Source: VYDC01 sp963667515
GTDB lineage: Bacteria; Chloroflexota; Dehalococcoidia; UBA2979
DNA: 64,000 bases
Reading direction: 5' to 3'
NCBI GenBank assembly: GCA_963667515.2
Contig: CAXXXY010000011.1
Span: 62,001 to 126,000 of the forward strand
The translations under genes were made by a program, and so were the position numbers. Below the pieces are notes generated by a model, which did no database searches, was not told the DNA's origin, and saw only the letters and a program-made list of their open reading frames with translations. Below, in pieces: positions 9,092-17,811 of the stretch (position 1 is the first letter of the stretch; every line of letters starts with the position of its first letter).

Positions 9092-10797
9092 CCCGCGCCC
9101 GTGCTCGCGCCGGCCCGCGCCGAGGGCGCCGCGCCCACGCCCCACAGCGCGCCGAGGTGCCGCTCGTTGAACTCGTAGCCGCCCCACTCGTAGCCGTCGA
9201 CGTGCGGTGCGAGCTCGGCGCGCTCGTACGGCGCGAGCAGCGGGAACATCGCGGGCACCTGCTCCAGCAGCAGGCGCTGCGCCTCGCGGGAGCGCCGCGC
9301 GCGCCCGGCCGGCGTGACCTCGGCCAGCACGCGGCGCACCGCGGCGTCGTACGGCGGGCTGGAGTAGCCCCACGTCGAGAAGCGGCCGTCGGCGCCCCCC
9401 GAGGTGTGCAGGCGCAACCCCAGCTCCGGCGTGTCGAGCGCCTCCAGCTCGAAGAGCGTCGCCTCGAAGTCGCCGGCCAGGAACGAGCGGCGCCACGCCA
9501 CGGGATCGCGCAGCTCGAGCTCGGGGCGAAAGCCGGCGCGCTCGAGCTGCGCCAGCGCGAGCCCGCCGAGCTCCTCCATGCCGTCCAGCGCGGGCGCCTC
9601 CAGGCGGAACGCCAGCCCCTCGTTTCCCGCCTCGGCCAGCAGGGCACGCGCGGCCGGCGGGTCGAAGCCCAGCAGCGGGTGCCGCGCCAGTGTCTCGGCG
9701 GAGAGCGCGTCGGCGCCCCACGCCGGCCCCACCGGCCCGCTCAGCGCGCCGTCGCCGGCCGCGGCCAGCGCGTCGCGATCGAGGGCGTGCGAGACGGCGC
9801 GGCGCACCCGCGCGTCCTGGAACGCCTCGACCCAGCGCACCGGGACGCCGCCCTTCTCCGGCAGCAGCGAGAGGCCGAGGCCGCGCAGCCGCCGCGAGGC
9901 CCGCTCGACGCGGCGCGCGCCTGCGCGCGCGGGAGCGCCCTCGCGGCCACCGCCGGGTAGCAGGTCCAGCTGGCCGCGCGCGAAGGCGTCGGCGCGGGCG
10001 GCCTCGTCGTGCACGCGCAGCAGCGCCAGCGACTCCAGCCGCGGCAGCGGCGCGCGGTGATAGAGCGGGTTCGCAAGCAGGAGATCGCCCGCCGCCTCGC
10101 GCGTCACCGGCATGAACGGCCCGCTGCCGAGGCGTGCGGCGTGGCTGGCGTAGCGGCCGTCGTGGCGCACGCCCGCGCGCGCCGGGTCGCCGAGGTACTC
10201 GAAGAGCAGCGCGAACGGCGCGTGCAGCCGCAGCACGAGCTCCCCCGGCGCGGGCGCCTCGACGGCCGCGACCACCTCGGTGAAGAGGAACTCGCCGGCG
10301 TCGCGCCGCCGCTCGAAGTCGAGGCGCACCGCCTCGGCGGTCAGCGCCGCCGCGAGGCCGTCGCGGTCGGGGTGGAAGCGCAGCGCCGGCGGCAGCCGGA
10401 AGCGCACCGTCAGCGCCTCGGCGTCCACCTCGACATCCGTCGCGAGATCGCCGTAGACGGCGCCGTCGCGCGGATCGACGGCGACGAGGCAGGCGTAGAC
10501 GAGGGGCAGCGCCTCGGCGGGGAGCGCGTCGTCGCCGGGCTCGCGCGCGCCGAGCACGCCGAGGCGCAGCCGGCCGGCGCGCGGCGCGGCGGGCGGCAGC
10601 GGCCACTCCGCGAGCGCGAGCGAGCCGGCGGGCTCCTCCGTCGGCGCGGCGATCGGCTCCTCGTCGCCGCCGCAGCGCGCCAGCAGCAGCGCGGCGACGG
10701 CGCCCGCGCCGAGGCCCAGCAGCTCGCGGCGGCTGCGGCGCGGCCCGGCGCCCACGCGAGCGGGGAACGGGGCGGGCGAGTCGTGGCGCTCGATCAT
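9088..10797 (-). CDS. Tat-exported ABC-type peptide/nickel substrate-binding protein (SBP_bac_5), orphan
   Basis: The 569-residue protein starts with a twin-arginine signal: RRSRRELLGLGAGAV around residues 20-34, a hydrophobic stretch, then LLLARCGG. The Cys suggests a lipoprotein, but Arg before it is a poor lipobox residue. The mature part follows the extracellular solute-binding family 5 plan, with PLVYACLVAVDPRDG and a C-terminal half ending near DGYEWGGYEFNERHLG. These proteins capture oligopeptides, nickel or other solutes for an ABC importer. No permease or ATPase gene is adjacent, so it probably serves a transporter encoded elsewhere. ATG start at 10797. Confidence 0.82.
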   Translation of the reverse strand: MIERHDSPAPFPARVGAGPRRSRRELLGLGAGAVAALLLARCGGDEEPIAAPTEEPAGSLALAEWPLPPAAPRAGRLRLGVLGAREPGDDALPAEALPLVYACLVAVDPRDGAVYGDLATDVEVDAEALTVRFRLPPALRFHPDRDGLAAALTAEAVRLDFERRRDAGEFLFTEVVAAVEAPAPGELVLRLHAPFALLFEYLGDPARAGVRHDGRYASHAARLGSGPFMPVTREAAGDLLLANPLYHRAPLPRLESLALLRVHDEAARADAFARGQLDLLPGGGREGAPARAGARRVERASRRLRGLGLSLLPEKGGVPVRWVEAFQDARVRRAVSHALDRDALAAAGDGALSGPVGPAWGADALSAETLARHPLLGFDPPAARALLAEAGNEGLAFRLEAPALDGMEELGGLALAQLERAGFRPELELRDPVAWRRSFLAGDFEATLFELEALDTPELGLRLHTSGGADGRFSTWGYSSPPYDAAVRRVLAEVTPAGRARRSREAQRLLLEQVPAMFPLLAPYERAELAPHVDGYEWGGYEFNERHLGALWGVGAAPSARAGASTGAG

Positions 10798-10997
10798 CGG
10801 CGCGGCGCCTCCCGCGGCGAGCGCCTGCCGGCGGCCGTCGCCCCTCCCCCGGCGCGCGCCGGAGTCCCACGCCCCCGCCGCGATCGTAGCGGCGCGAGGC
10901 GCGCGGGCGCCATCGCGCGCCGGCCGGGCGAGCCGGCGAGGCAGGCTGGGCGGCGATGCGAGCGAGCCAGCGAGGCGAGCGAGGCGGGGGCGCGCCG

Positions 10998-11003
10998 TAC
11001 ACT
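10998..11003 (+). promoter_or_regulatory. Putative -10 box of the Rieske-fold gene, leaderless spacing
   Basis: TACACT ends 7 nt before the GTG at 11011; same hexamer and arrangement as upstream of glcD. No Shine-Dalgarno sequence fits in the gap. Confidence 0.45.
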
Positions 11004-11010
11004 GGGCGGC

Positions 11011-11562
11011 GTGCAGCCGCCGTCGCTCGCGCCGCGTCGCCCGCGCAACCCGTGGATCCCGCTCGCGATGGTCGGCGGGGCGGCGCTCGCGGCGCTGGTG
11101 GCGGCCGGCGCCTGCGTCACGCTGCTCCTGACACAGACCGAGGCCGACGTGCTGCGGATCGCGCTCGACGACGTGCAGCCGGGGGGCGCGCGCCTCGTGC
11201 CGCTCACGCGCTTCGGCGCGGACGAGGAGGGGCGCACGCACGGGTTGTGGGTCGTGCGGCCTGACGCGGCGACGGCGCTGGCGCTCTCGACGGTCGACCC
11301 GCACTCGGGCTGCCGCGTGGAGTGGCGCGCCGACCGGCAGCACGCGGGCGTCTCACCGATCTTCCGCGACCCGTGCACCGGCTCGATCTACGACGGCAGC
11401 GGCCGCCGCCTCTTCGGCCCCGCGCCGCGCGGCCTCGACCGCTTCCCCGCCTCGATCGACTTCGGCGCGCGCGCGATCGTGATCGACGCGGACCAGCTCC
11501 AGCTCGGCCCGTGCAGCCCCGGCGTCAGCGGCGACGTGGAGTGCACGAGGCTCCGCCGCTGA
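11011..11562 (+). CDS. Membrane-anchored Rieske-fold protein lacking most cluster ligands
   Basis: A 183-residue protein with a short cytoplasmic N-terminus, one transmembrane helix (~residues 16-40) and an exported domain. The stretch SIYDGSGRRLFGPAPRGLDR is the diagnostic end of a Rieske [2Fe-2S] domain. The two ligand loops are altered: the usual CPHxGC reads DPHSGC (96-101) and the usual CPCHGS reads DPCTGS (120-125). Two Cys and one His ligand are therefore replaced. The two Cys that form the Rieske disulfide (101 and 122) are kept. It probably keeps the fold but cannot bind a normal cluster. The GTG start is set by the -10 box 7 nt upstream. Confidence 0.7.
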   Translation: MQPPSLAPRRPRNPWIPLAMVGGAALAALVAAGACVTLLLTQTEADVLRIALDDVQPGGARLVPLTRFGADEEGRTHGLWVVRPDAATALALSTVDPHSGCRVEWRADRQHAGVSPIFRDPCTGSIYDGSGRRLFGPAPRGLDRFPASIDFGARAIVIDADQLQLGPCSPGVSGDVECTRLRR

Positions 11563-11616
11563 GCCGGAGCGATCAGCGCATGTGGCGGCGGCCGCCGCGC
11601 GACGCTGCACCGACGC

Positions 11617-12253
11617 TCAGCGGCGCCGCTCGAAGAAGTAGGCCGCGGCGGGCTTCCGGTAGCGCACCACCCGCCCGGAGCGCCGCACGTGCTCGGCGGT
11701 CACCTCGAGATCGGGGTCGTGAGGGTCGAGGTAGGGCTCGGGTCCCTCCTCGACGACGCGGTACGCCGACGCGCTTCGTCACCACCGCCACGAGCCGGTA
11801 GCGGCACTCGAGCGAGGCGAGGGAGGCGGCGCCGTGGCTGTTGTTGGCCAGCAGGCAGCCGCCCGCTCGCAGATAGCGCGTGCAGTGCTCCGAGACGAAG
11901 CCGGCATAGAGCGACAGGAGAAGGTCGATCGACCCGTCCGGCACGTCCAGGCGCTCGGTGTAGTCGGCGTGCAGGAAGCGCCACGCCTCGCCCTTCGCGG
12001 CGTCGGCGCGGGGCGCGCCGATCAGGCGGTCAACGCCCGGGCGGTCGGCGAAGAAGCGGGCCGCGCGCCGATCGGTGTCGACGTAGGTGACGTGGGGAAA
12101 GACGAACGACGGCGAGGCGTCTATGTAGGAGCCGGCGTACAGGACGCGCTCGAACGGCCGCCAGCTCGCGACGGCGCGCAGCAGTCTCTCGCGGTCCCCG
12201 GGGTGCCGATCGTACTCGGCGAAGAGCGCCTCGACGGCCGGCTTCGCGCTCAC
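11617..12253 (-). pseudogene. SAM-dependent methyltransferase-like gene with a 3' frameshift
   Basis: From the GTG at 12253 the frame reads a Rossmann-like protein: RVLYAGSYIDASPSFVFP, VTYVDTDRRAARFF, WRFLHADYTERLDVPDGSID, LRAGGCLLANNSHG. After VAVVTKR, near 11755-11775, the reading frame turns into Arg-rich nonsense. The neighbouring frame then reads sensible protein (RVVEEGPEPYLDPHDPDLEV, ending AAAYFFERRR and TGA at 11617). One extra base explains this. It may be a real lesion or a sequencing error. The restored product would be about 210 residues; its substrate is unknown. Confidence 0.6.
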
Positions 12254-12277
12254 GCCGCTCCTCCAGGCCGCATGGCC

Positions 12278-12526
12278 GCGAAGCCCGCAGGAGCGCCCGA
12301 CGGCCGCATGAGAACGGCGCGCCCTCGTCGCCAGTGGCGGAAGCCCACCCGGTCGAGCGGGACGCTCGCGGCCCGAGCGCCGACGGACCCGCTTCGCCGA
12401 TGGCAGAAGCCCCCAGGCTCGAGCGGAACGCTTGCGAAGCCCGCAGGAGCGCCCGACGACCGCATGAGAACGGCGCGCCCTCGTCGCCAGTGGCGGAGCC
12501 CACCTGGTCGAGCGGAACGCTCGCGG
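12278..12526. repeat. Pair of ~93-bp direct repeats in a gene-free gap
   Basis: The segments 12278-12371 and 12434-12526 are near-identical, each beginning GCGAAGCCCGCAGGAGCGCC and ending with GAGCGGGACGCTCGCGG or GAGCGGAACGCTCGCGG. They fill most of the ~290-bp space between the methyltransferase-like gene and the SUF operon end. The core AGCGGAACGCT is the same 11-mer (reverse complement AGCGTTCCGCT) found in other intergenic repeats of this window. No gene is seen here. Confidence 0.8.
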
Positions 12527-12545
12527 AGCGCTCGCGGAACGCTCG

Positions 12546-12959
12546 CTACCAGATTCCGAGCATCATCTTGACCTCCTCGGAGGCCATCACGCGGGGGTCC
12601 CAGGGGGGGTCCCAGACGATGTTCACCTCGACGTCCTCGACGCCGGGGAGCTCGCTGACGATGTGGTAGATCTGGCCCTGCAGCATCGGCCCGACGGGGC
12701 AGCCGGGAGAGGTGAGGGTCATGGTGACCGTCGTCATCCCCTCGTCGTCGATCTCGATGCCGTAGACGAGGCCGAGCTCCACGATGCTCATGCGGAGCTC
12801 GGGATCCTCGACCGTGCGCACCACCTCCATCAGATCCTCGGCGGTGGGGCGTGCGCCGATGCCGTCGGTCGCGGCGCCATCGTCGGTCGGCGCGGCATCC
12901 GCCGTCGCGGCGTCCGTCGTCGCGCCCTCTGGGGCGGCCTGAGGCGTGGGCTCAGCCAT
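12546..12959 (-). CDS. Metal-sulfur cluster assembly factor (DUF59/MIP18, SufT-like)
   Basis: A 137-residue protein with an Ala/Asp/Thr-rich N-terminal third and a DUF59 core (DLMEVVRTVEDPELRMSIVE, LGLVYGIEI, MTLTSPGCPVG, VEVNIVWDPPWDP). The Cys in SPGCPVG is the conserved family residue. SufT-type proteins help maturation of Fe-S proteins. Last gene of the SUF operon; its ATG at 12959 overlaps the sufU end by 8 bp. Confidence 0.9.
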   Translation of the reverse strand: MAEPTPQAAPEGATTDAATADAAPTDDGAATDGIGARPTAEDLMEVVRTVEDPELRMSIVELGLVYGIEIDDEGMTTVTMTLTSPGCPVGPMLQGQIYHIVSELPGVEDVEVNIVWDPPWDPRVMASEEVKMMLGIW

Positions 12960-13446
12960 CGTCGGAGCTCCTCTCGTCCGTGCTGACGGGCGCGAGGGCG
13001 ACCGCCTCTCCCTGCTCGGCGGCGGCCAGCGCCTGCTCGAGCGTCTTCCAGCTCAGCGAGGCGCACTTCACGCGCACCGGGAACTTCGACACGCCGGCGA
13101 GGGCCTCGAGGTCGCCGAAGCTCTCGGGCGCCTCGCCCGAGGTCATCATCGCCTGGAACTCGGCGACGCCGGCCGCGGCCTCGGCGGCGGGGCGGCCCTC
13201 CACGTAGTCCGTCATCATCGAGGCCGAGGCTTGCGATATCGAGCATCCGCTGCCCTCGAAGGCGATCTCGGCGATGCGGCCCGCCTCGTCCAGGCGCACG
13301 TCGACGGAGAGCTGGTCGCCGCACAGCGGGTTGGCGCCGTCAGCCGAGGCGACGCGCTCCCCCGCCAGCCGGCCGCGGTGGCGCGGGCTGCGGTAGTGAT
13401 CGAGCAGGATCGACCGGTAGAGGTCGTCGAGGTCAAGCGCCGACAT
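12952..13446 (-). CDS. sufU: SufU-type sulfur-transfer / Fe-S assembly protein
   Basis: A 164-residue protein with the SufU zinc/sulfur-acceptor ligands Cys42 (NPLCGDQL, with Asp44), Cys68 (GSGCSISQASASMM) and Cys128 (VKCASLSW). The SufU-specific insertion between the second and third Cys is present, distinguishing it from IscU. SufU accepts persulfide sulfur from SufS and feeds SufBCD. Its start overlaps the end of sufS by 14 bp, so the two partners are translationally coupled. Confidence 0.92.
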   Translation of the reverse strand: MSALDLDDLYRSILLDHYRSPRHRGRLAGERVASADGANPLCGDQLSVDVRLDEAGRIAEIAFEGSGCSISQASASMMTDYVEGRPAAEAAAGVAEFQAMMTSGEAPESFGDLEALAGVSKFPVRVKCASLSWKTLEQALAAAEQGEAVALAPVSTDERSSDDG

Positions 13447-14779
13447 GGCCGAAGAACTTCGTCGTCTCCCGCACGGCCGTCGCGAGCGCGTCCAGCTCCT
13501 CGCGCGTGTTGTAGATGTAGACGGAGGCGCGTGCCGTGGCGGGCACGCCCAGGCGGGCCATCACCGGCTGGGCGCAGTGGTGGCCCGCGCGCACGGCGAC
13601 GCCGTGGCCGTCCAGCACCTGCCCCACGTCATGCGGGTGCACGTCCGCGAGCGAGAACGAGAAGACGCCGCCGCGGCGCTCCGCCTCGCGCGGGCCGTGG
13701 AGCGTGAGCCCCGGCAGCTCGCCGAGGACGGCGAGGCCGTGCTCGACGAGCGCGAGCTCGTGGCGGCGCACCGCGTCCAGGCCGAGGGCGCGCAGGTAGT
13801 CGATCGCGGCGCCGAAGGCGACGATGTCCGCGAAGTTCGGCGTGCCCGCCTCGAAGCGGTGGGGGATCTCGTTCCAGGTCGAGCGCTCCAGCGAGACGGT
13901 GAGGATCATGTCGCCGCCGCCCATGAACGGCTGCATGGTCTCGAGCACCTCCATGCGCCCCCAGAGCACGCCGACGCCCGTGGGACCGAGCATCTTGTGC
14001 GCCGAGAAGGCGAGGAAGTCCGCGCCGAGCGCGTCCACGTCGACGGGCATGTGCGGCACGCTCTGCGCGCCGTCGACGAGCACGAGCGCGCCCTGCGCGT
14101 GCGCCAGGTCGGCCAGCTCGCGCACGGGCACCACCGTGCCCAGCGCGTTCGAGACGTGCGTCACGGCGAGCAGCCGGGTGCGAGGTCCGATCAGCGCGCG
14201 CGCCGCGTCCATGTCGAGCGTGCCATCGTCACGCATCGGGATCGCGCGCAGTACGATGCCGCGCTCGTCGCGCAGCATCTGCCACGGCACAATGTTCGAG
14301 TGGTGCTCGATCTCCGAGATCAGCACCTCGTCGCCCGGCTGCAGGTGGGCGCGCGCCCAGCCGTGCGCGACCAGGTTGATCGACTCCGTGGTGCCGCGGG
14401 TGAAGATCACCTCGCTGCCTGCGGCGCCGCCGATCAGGGCGCGCACCTTCTCGCGCACGCCCTCGTAGAGCTCGGTCGCCTCCACGGAGAGCGTGTGCAC
14501 GCCGCGGTGCACGTTCGCGTTGTGGTCGCGGTAGAAGCGCGTCAGCTCCGCCATCACCTGCACGGGCCGCTGCGAGGTCGCCGCCGAGTCGAGGTAGACG
14601 AGCGGGCGGCCGTTGACCTCACGCTTCAGGATCGGGAAGTCGCGGCGGATCGCGGCCACGTCGAAGGGGCGGCGCGCGACCGCGCCGTCACCTGGCGCGC
14701 CGTCGATTGGCGCGCCGTCGCCCGCCGCTGCGCCGTTCGCGGACGCCGGGCCGCCGAGCGTCGGCGTCACTCTCCGCAC
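13433..14779 (-). CDS. sufS: Cysteine desulfurase SufS (class II)
   Basis: A 448-residue PLP enzyme. The PLP Lys is in FSAHKMLGP (Lys262), Asp236 sits in LVDGAQS, and the persulfide Cys is in AGHHCAQPVM (Cys402); the short catalytic loop is the class II type. It releases sulfur from L-cysteine for cluster assembly. The first ~35 residues are low complexity. Two GTG codons (14779 and 14770) are possible starts, and a purine-rich GGAG lies before the second. It follows the Rieske gene by 4 bp. Confidence 0.93.
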   Translation of the reverse strand: MRRVTPTLGGPASANGAAAGDGAPIDGAPGDGAVARRPFDVAAIRRDFPILKREVNGRPLVYLDSAATSQRPVQVMAELTRFYRDHNANVHRGVHTLSVEATELYEGVREKVRALIGGAAGSEVIFTRGTTESINLVAHGWARAHLQPGDEVLISEIEHHSNIVPWQMLRDERGIVLRAIPMRDDGTLDMDAARALIGPRTRLLAVTHVSNALGTVVPVRELADLAHAQGALVLVDGAQSVPHMPVDVDALGADFLAFSAHKMLGPTGVGVLWGRMEVLETMQPFMGGGDMILTVSLERSTWNEIPHRFEAGTPNFADIVAFGAAIDYLRALGLDAVRRHELALVEHGLAVLGELPGLTLHGPREAERRGGVFSFSLADVHPHDVGQVLDGHGVAVRAGHHCAQPVMARLGVPATARASVYIYNTREELDALATAVRETTKFFGHVGA

Positions 14780-14783
14780 TCCC

Positions 14784-15095
14784 TCATTCGTCGCAGTCGA
14801 CGTAGACGTCGTCGCCCTCGACGGTGACCACGTAGGCGCGCACGCCGCGCACGGCGGGGAGCGTGAGCGCGCGGCCGCTGCGCGAGTCGAAGGCGGCGCC
14901 GTGGCGCGGGCAGATCACGCGGTCGCCGTCCAGGCGGCCGTCGCCCAGCGGGCCGCCGTCGTGCGTGCAGAGGTTGTCGATCGCGGTGAGCGTCCCGTCG
15001 ACGTTGGCGAGCGCGACCGAGCGCTCGCCGCAGGCGACGGCGCGCACCTCGCCCGCGGGCACGTCGGCGAGCGCGCAGACGCGCGCGCCGCTCAC
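14784..15095 (-). CDS. Rieske-type [2Fe-2S] ferredoxin in the SUF operon
   Basis: A 103-residue soluble protein with intact Rieske ligands: Cys43/His45 (CTHDGG) and Cys62/His65 (CPRHGAAF), followed by the RSGRALTLPA turn. It resembles ferredoxin components of Rieske non-heme oxygenases and the small Rieske protein often placed between sufD and sufS. It may supply electrons during cluster assembly or protect it, but that is inference. GTG start at 15095 overlaps the sufD TGA. Confidence 0.9.
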   Translation of the reverse strand: MSGARVCALADVPAGEVRAVACGERSVALANVDGTLTAIDNLCTHDGGPLGDGRLDGDRVICPRHGAAFDSRSGRALTLPAVRGVRAYVVTVEGDDVYVDCDE

Positions 15096-16393
15096 GAGAG
15101 GTCCGCCACCGCGAGCTTGTCGTGCACCACGGCGGCGAGATCCTCCTCGAGCCCCTCGAGGGAGATGCGCCGCGCCACCGACTGGAAGAAGCCGGCGACC
15201 AGCAGCTGCAGCGCGGTACGATCGTCCAGGCCGCGGCTCTGCAGGTAGAAGAGCGCATCGCGGTCGACGGGGCCGACGGTGGCGGCGTGGCCGCAGCGGA
15301 TCACCTCGGAGGTGAGGATCTCCAGCACCGGGTCGGAGTCCGCCTTGGCGTGGCCGGAGAGCAGCAGGTTGCGGTTCTCCTGCTCGGCGGCGGCGCCGGC
15401 GGCCGTCTCCTCCACGCGGGTGAGGCCGTAGTAGACGGAACGCGAGGCGCCCGCGAGCGCCGCCTTGATCTCCACCTTCGAGGTGGTGCGCGGCGCCACG
15501 TGGTCCTGCAGCGTCACGAAGTCGAAGTGCTGCTCGCCGTCGCCTAGCGCCACGCCGCGCAGGTCGGAGTGCGCGCCCTCGCCCAGCAGCAGCGACTCCA
15601 GCGTCTGCTTCACGACGCGCCCGCCGATGGCGAGCGTCGCCACCTCGACGGTGGCGCCCTGCCCGACGCGCGAGCGCAGCGTCGTGAACTCGCGCGTGCG
15701 CTCGCCCCAACGCCCGTCCAGCAGCAGCCGCACGGTGGCATGGTCGCCCGCGATGATCTCGGCGACCGCGGGCACCAGCAGCGGCGCGTCTGTCGAGCGC
15801 AGCCGCACGACGATCGTCGCCTGCGCCTGCGCCTCGACGACCACGAGCAGCCGCGGCAGCAGCGCAGCGGGCGCGCCGTCCGTGGCGCCGTCGCCCGCCT
15901 GAGCATCGACGGAGAGATCGATGATGATCGGCTGCTCGCAGACCGCGCCGCGCGGCAGGTGCACCAGCACGCCCGCGTTCCAGAGCGCCGTGTTGGCGGC
16001 GATGAAGCGCCCCTCCGTGCCCGCGACGAGGCTGCCGAGCTGCGCGCGTACCACGTCCGCGTGCGAGTCCAGCGCCTCCGCGAGCGGGCCCGCGTAGGCG
16101 CCTGCGGGCAGCTCCGCCTCCACGCGCAGCGTCGGCGGGACGGGCGCGTGCTCCTCGATCGAGAGCGTCGAGACGTCGGTGTAGCGCCACGGGCGCAGCG
16201 CCGTCGTCGGCATCGCGGTGGCCGCGAAGGCGCGCGCGCCCTCGGCGCGGCGATCGACGAGCCACGCCGGCTCGGCGCGGTGCAGCGCCGCGCGCGCCAC
16301 CTGCTGCTCGGCGTACGGGCTCGCCCCGCCCTCGCTCGCCGGGTCGCTGCTCGATGGGCTGGTGGACGCGAGGCCCGGGGTCGTCTGCGCCAT
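15092..16393 (-). CDS. sufD: Fe-S cluster assembly scaffold protein SufD
   Basis: A 433-residue SufB/SufD-family protein: a variable N-terminal helical part (RPWRYTDVSTLSIEE) then the beta-helix core with HVAPRTTSKVEIKAALAG, and the C-terminal block GHAATVGPVDRDALFYLQSRG. SufD partners SufB and SufC in the SufBC2D scaffold that builds Fe-S clusters. The ATG at 16393 overlaps the sufB stop (TGATG), and the gene is collinear with sufC-sufB. Confidence 0.93.
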   Translation of the reverse strand: MAQTTPGLASTSPSSSDPASEGGASPYAEQQVARAALHRAEPAWLVDRRAEGARAFAATAMPTTALRPWRYTDVSTLSIEEHAPVPPTLRVEAELPAGAYAGPLAEALDSHADVVRAQLGSLVAGTEGRFIAANTALWNAGVLVHLPRGAVCEQPIIIDLSVDAQAGDGATDGAPAALLPRLLVVVEAQAQATIVVRLRSTDAPLLVPAVAEIIAGDHATVRLLLDGRWGERTREFTTLRSRVGQGATVEVATLAIGGRVVKQTLESLLLGEGAHSDLRGVALGDGEQHFDFVTLQDHVAPRTTSKVEIKAALAGASRSVYYGLTRVEETAAGAAAEQENRNLLLSGHAKADSDPVLEILTSEVIRCGHAATVGPVDRDALFYLQSRGLDDRTALQLLVAGFFQSVARRISLEGLEEDLAAVVHDKLAVADLS

Positions 16394-17811
16394 CAGCCGA
16401 CCGAGCCCTCCATCTGCAGCTCGATGAGGCGGTTGAGCTCGATGGCGTACTCCATCGGCAGCTCCTTGACGATCGGCTCCACGAAGCCGTTGACGACCAT
16501 CTTCGCCGCCTCCTCCTCCGTGATGCCGCGCGACATCAGGTAGAAGAGCTGATCCTCGCCGAGCTTGGAGACCGACGCCTCGTGCCCGATGTTCACGCGC
16601 TCCTCGTCCACCTCCATCGTGGGGTAGGTGTCGGAGCGCGAGTGCTCGTCCAGCAGCAGCGCGTCGCAGCGCACCGTGGAACTCGAGCCCTCGGCGCCCT
16701 CGTGGACCTTCAGCAGCCCGCGGTAGGAGGTGCGGCCCGAGCCACGCGACACCGACTTCGAGACGACCGCCGAGGTGGTGCGCGGCGCGACGTGCACCAC
16801 CTTGCCGCCGGCGTCCTGGTGCTGGCCGTCGCCCGCGAACGCCAGCGAGAGGATCTCGCCGTGGGCGCCCGGCTCCATCAGGTAGACCGACGGGTACTTC
16901 ATCGTGAGCTTCGAGCCGATGTTGCCGTCGACCCACTCCATGACCGCGTTCTCGTAGGCGGCGGCCCGCTTGGTGACGAGGTTGTAGACGTTGTTCGACC
17001 AGTTCTGGATCGTGGTGTAGCGGACGCGCGCGTTCTTCTTGACGACGATCTCCACCACCGCCGAGTGCAGCGAGTCCGTGCTGTAGATGGGCGCGGTGCA
17101 GCCTTCCACGTAGTGCAGGTAGGAGCCCTCGTCGGCGATGATCAGCGTCCGCTCGAACTGCCCCATGCTCTCCGTGTTGATGCGGAAGTACGCCTGTAGC
17201 GGGACCTCGACGTGCACCCCGGGCGGCACGTAGATGAAGGAGCCGCCCGACCACACCGCCGAGTTGAGCGCGGCGAAGCGGTTGTCCGCGGCCGGCACCA
17301 ACGTGCCGAAGTGCTCGCGCACCAGGTCGCCATGCTCGGCGAGCCCCTGGTCCATGCCCAGGAAGATCACGCCCTGCTTCGCCAGGTCCTCGCGGATGTT
17401 GTGGTAGACGACCTCGGAGTCGTACTGCGCGCCGGCGCCGGCGAGGAACTGCTTCTCCGCCTCCGGGATGCCGAGCTTGTCGAAGGTGTCCTTGATGTAC
17501 TCCGGGACGTCGTCCCAGTTCGTGGAGTCGCGGTCGGTGGCGCGCACGTAGTAGTGGATCTTGTCGAAGTCGATCGCCGCCAGCAGCTCCGGGCTGCCCG
17601 CCCACGTGGGATCGCTCTTCTCCAGGAAGGTGCGGTAGGCGTTCACGCGGAACTCAGTCATCCACTCGGGCTCGTTCTTGAGCGCCGAGATCTCGCGCAC
17701 CAGCGCCTCGGAGTGCCCGGCCTCGGCCATGAAGAGCGGCTTCTCGTCGTCGTGGAAGCCCCACTTGTACTCGCCGACGACGCTGCGGGCACCGGGGTTC
17801 ACCGTCGTCAC
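16393..17811 (-). CDS. sufB: Fe-S cluster assembly scaffold protein SufB
   Basis: A 472-residue protein with strong SufB conservation throughout: YKWGFHDDEKPLF near the start, IYVPPGVHVEVPLQAYFRIN, EGCTAPIYSTDSLHSAVVEI, and the C-terminal GHEASVSKLGEDQLFYLMSR. A conserved Cys lies in VRCDALLLDEHS and the acidic pairs of the catalytic core are present. It is the main scaffold on which the cluster forms. GTG start at 17811 overlaps the sufC stop by 4 bp. Confidence 0.96.
   Translation of the reverse strand: MTTVNPGARSVVGEYKWGFHDDEKPLFMAEAGHSEALVREISALKNEPEWMTEFRVNAYRTFLEKSDPTWAGSPELLAAIDFDKIHYYVRATDRDSTNWDDVPEYIKDTFDKLGIPEAEKQFLAGAGAQYDSEVVYHNIREDLAKQGVIFLGMDQGLAEHGDLVREHFGTLVPAADNRFAALNSAVWSGGSFIYVPPGVHVEVPLQAYFRINTESMGQFERTLIIADEGSYLHYVEGCTAPIYSTDSLHSAVVEIVVKKNARVRYTTIQNWSNNVYNLVTKRAAAYENAVMEWVDGNIGSKLTMKYPSVYLMEPGAHGEILSLAFAGDGQHQDAGGKVVHVAPRTTSAVVSKSVSRGSGRTSYRGLLKVHEGAEGSSSTVRCDALLLDEHSRSDTYPTMEVDEERVNIGHEASVSKLGEDQLFYLMSRGITEEEAAKMVVNGFVEPIVKELPMEYAIELNRLIELQMEGSVG

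Noticed and set aside
6758..11002. Very long minus-strand open frame (over 1,400 codons) across glcE, glcF and the peptide-binding protein gene
   Set aside because: Its translation is Arg/Ala/Pro-rich with no motifs and runs antisense to well-recognised genes; GC-rich codon bias removes stops from opposite frames.
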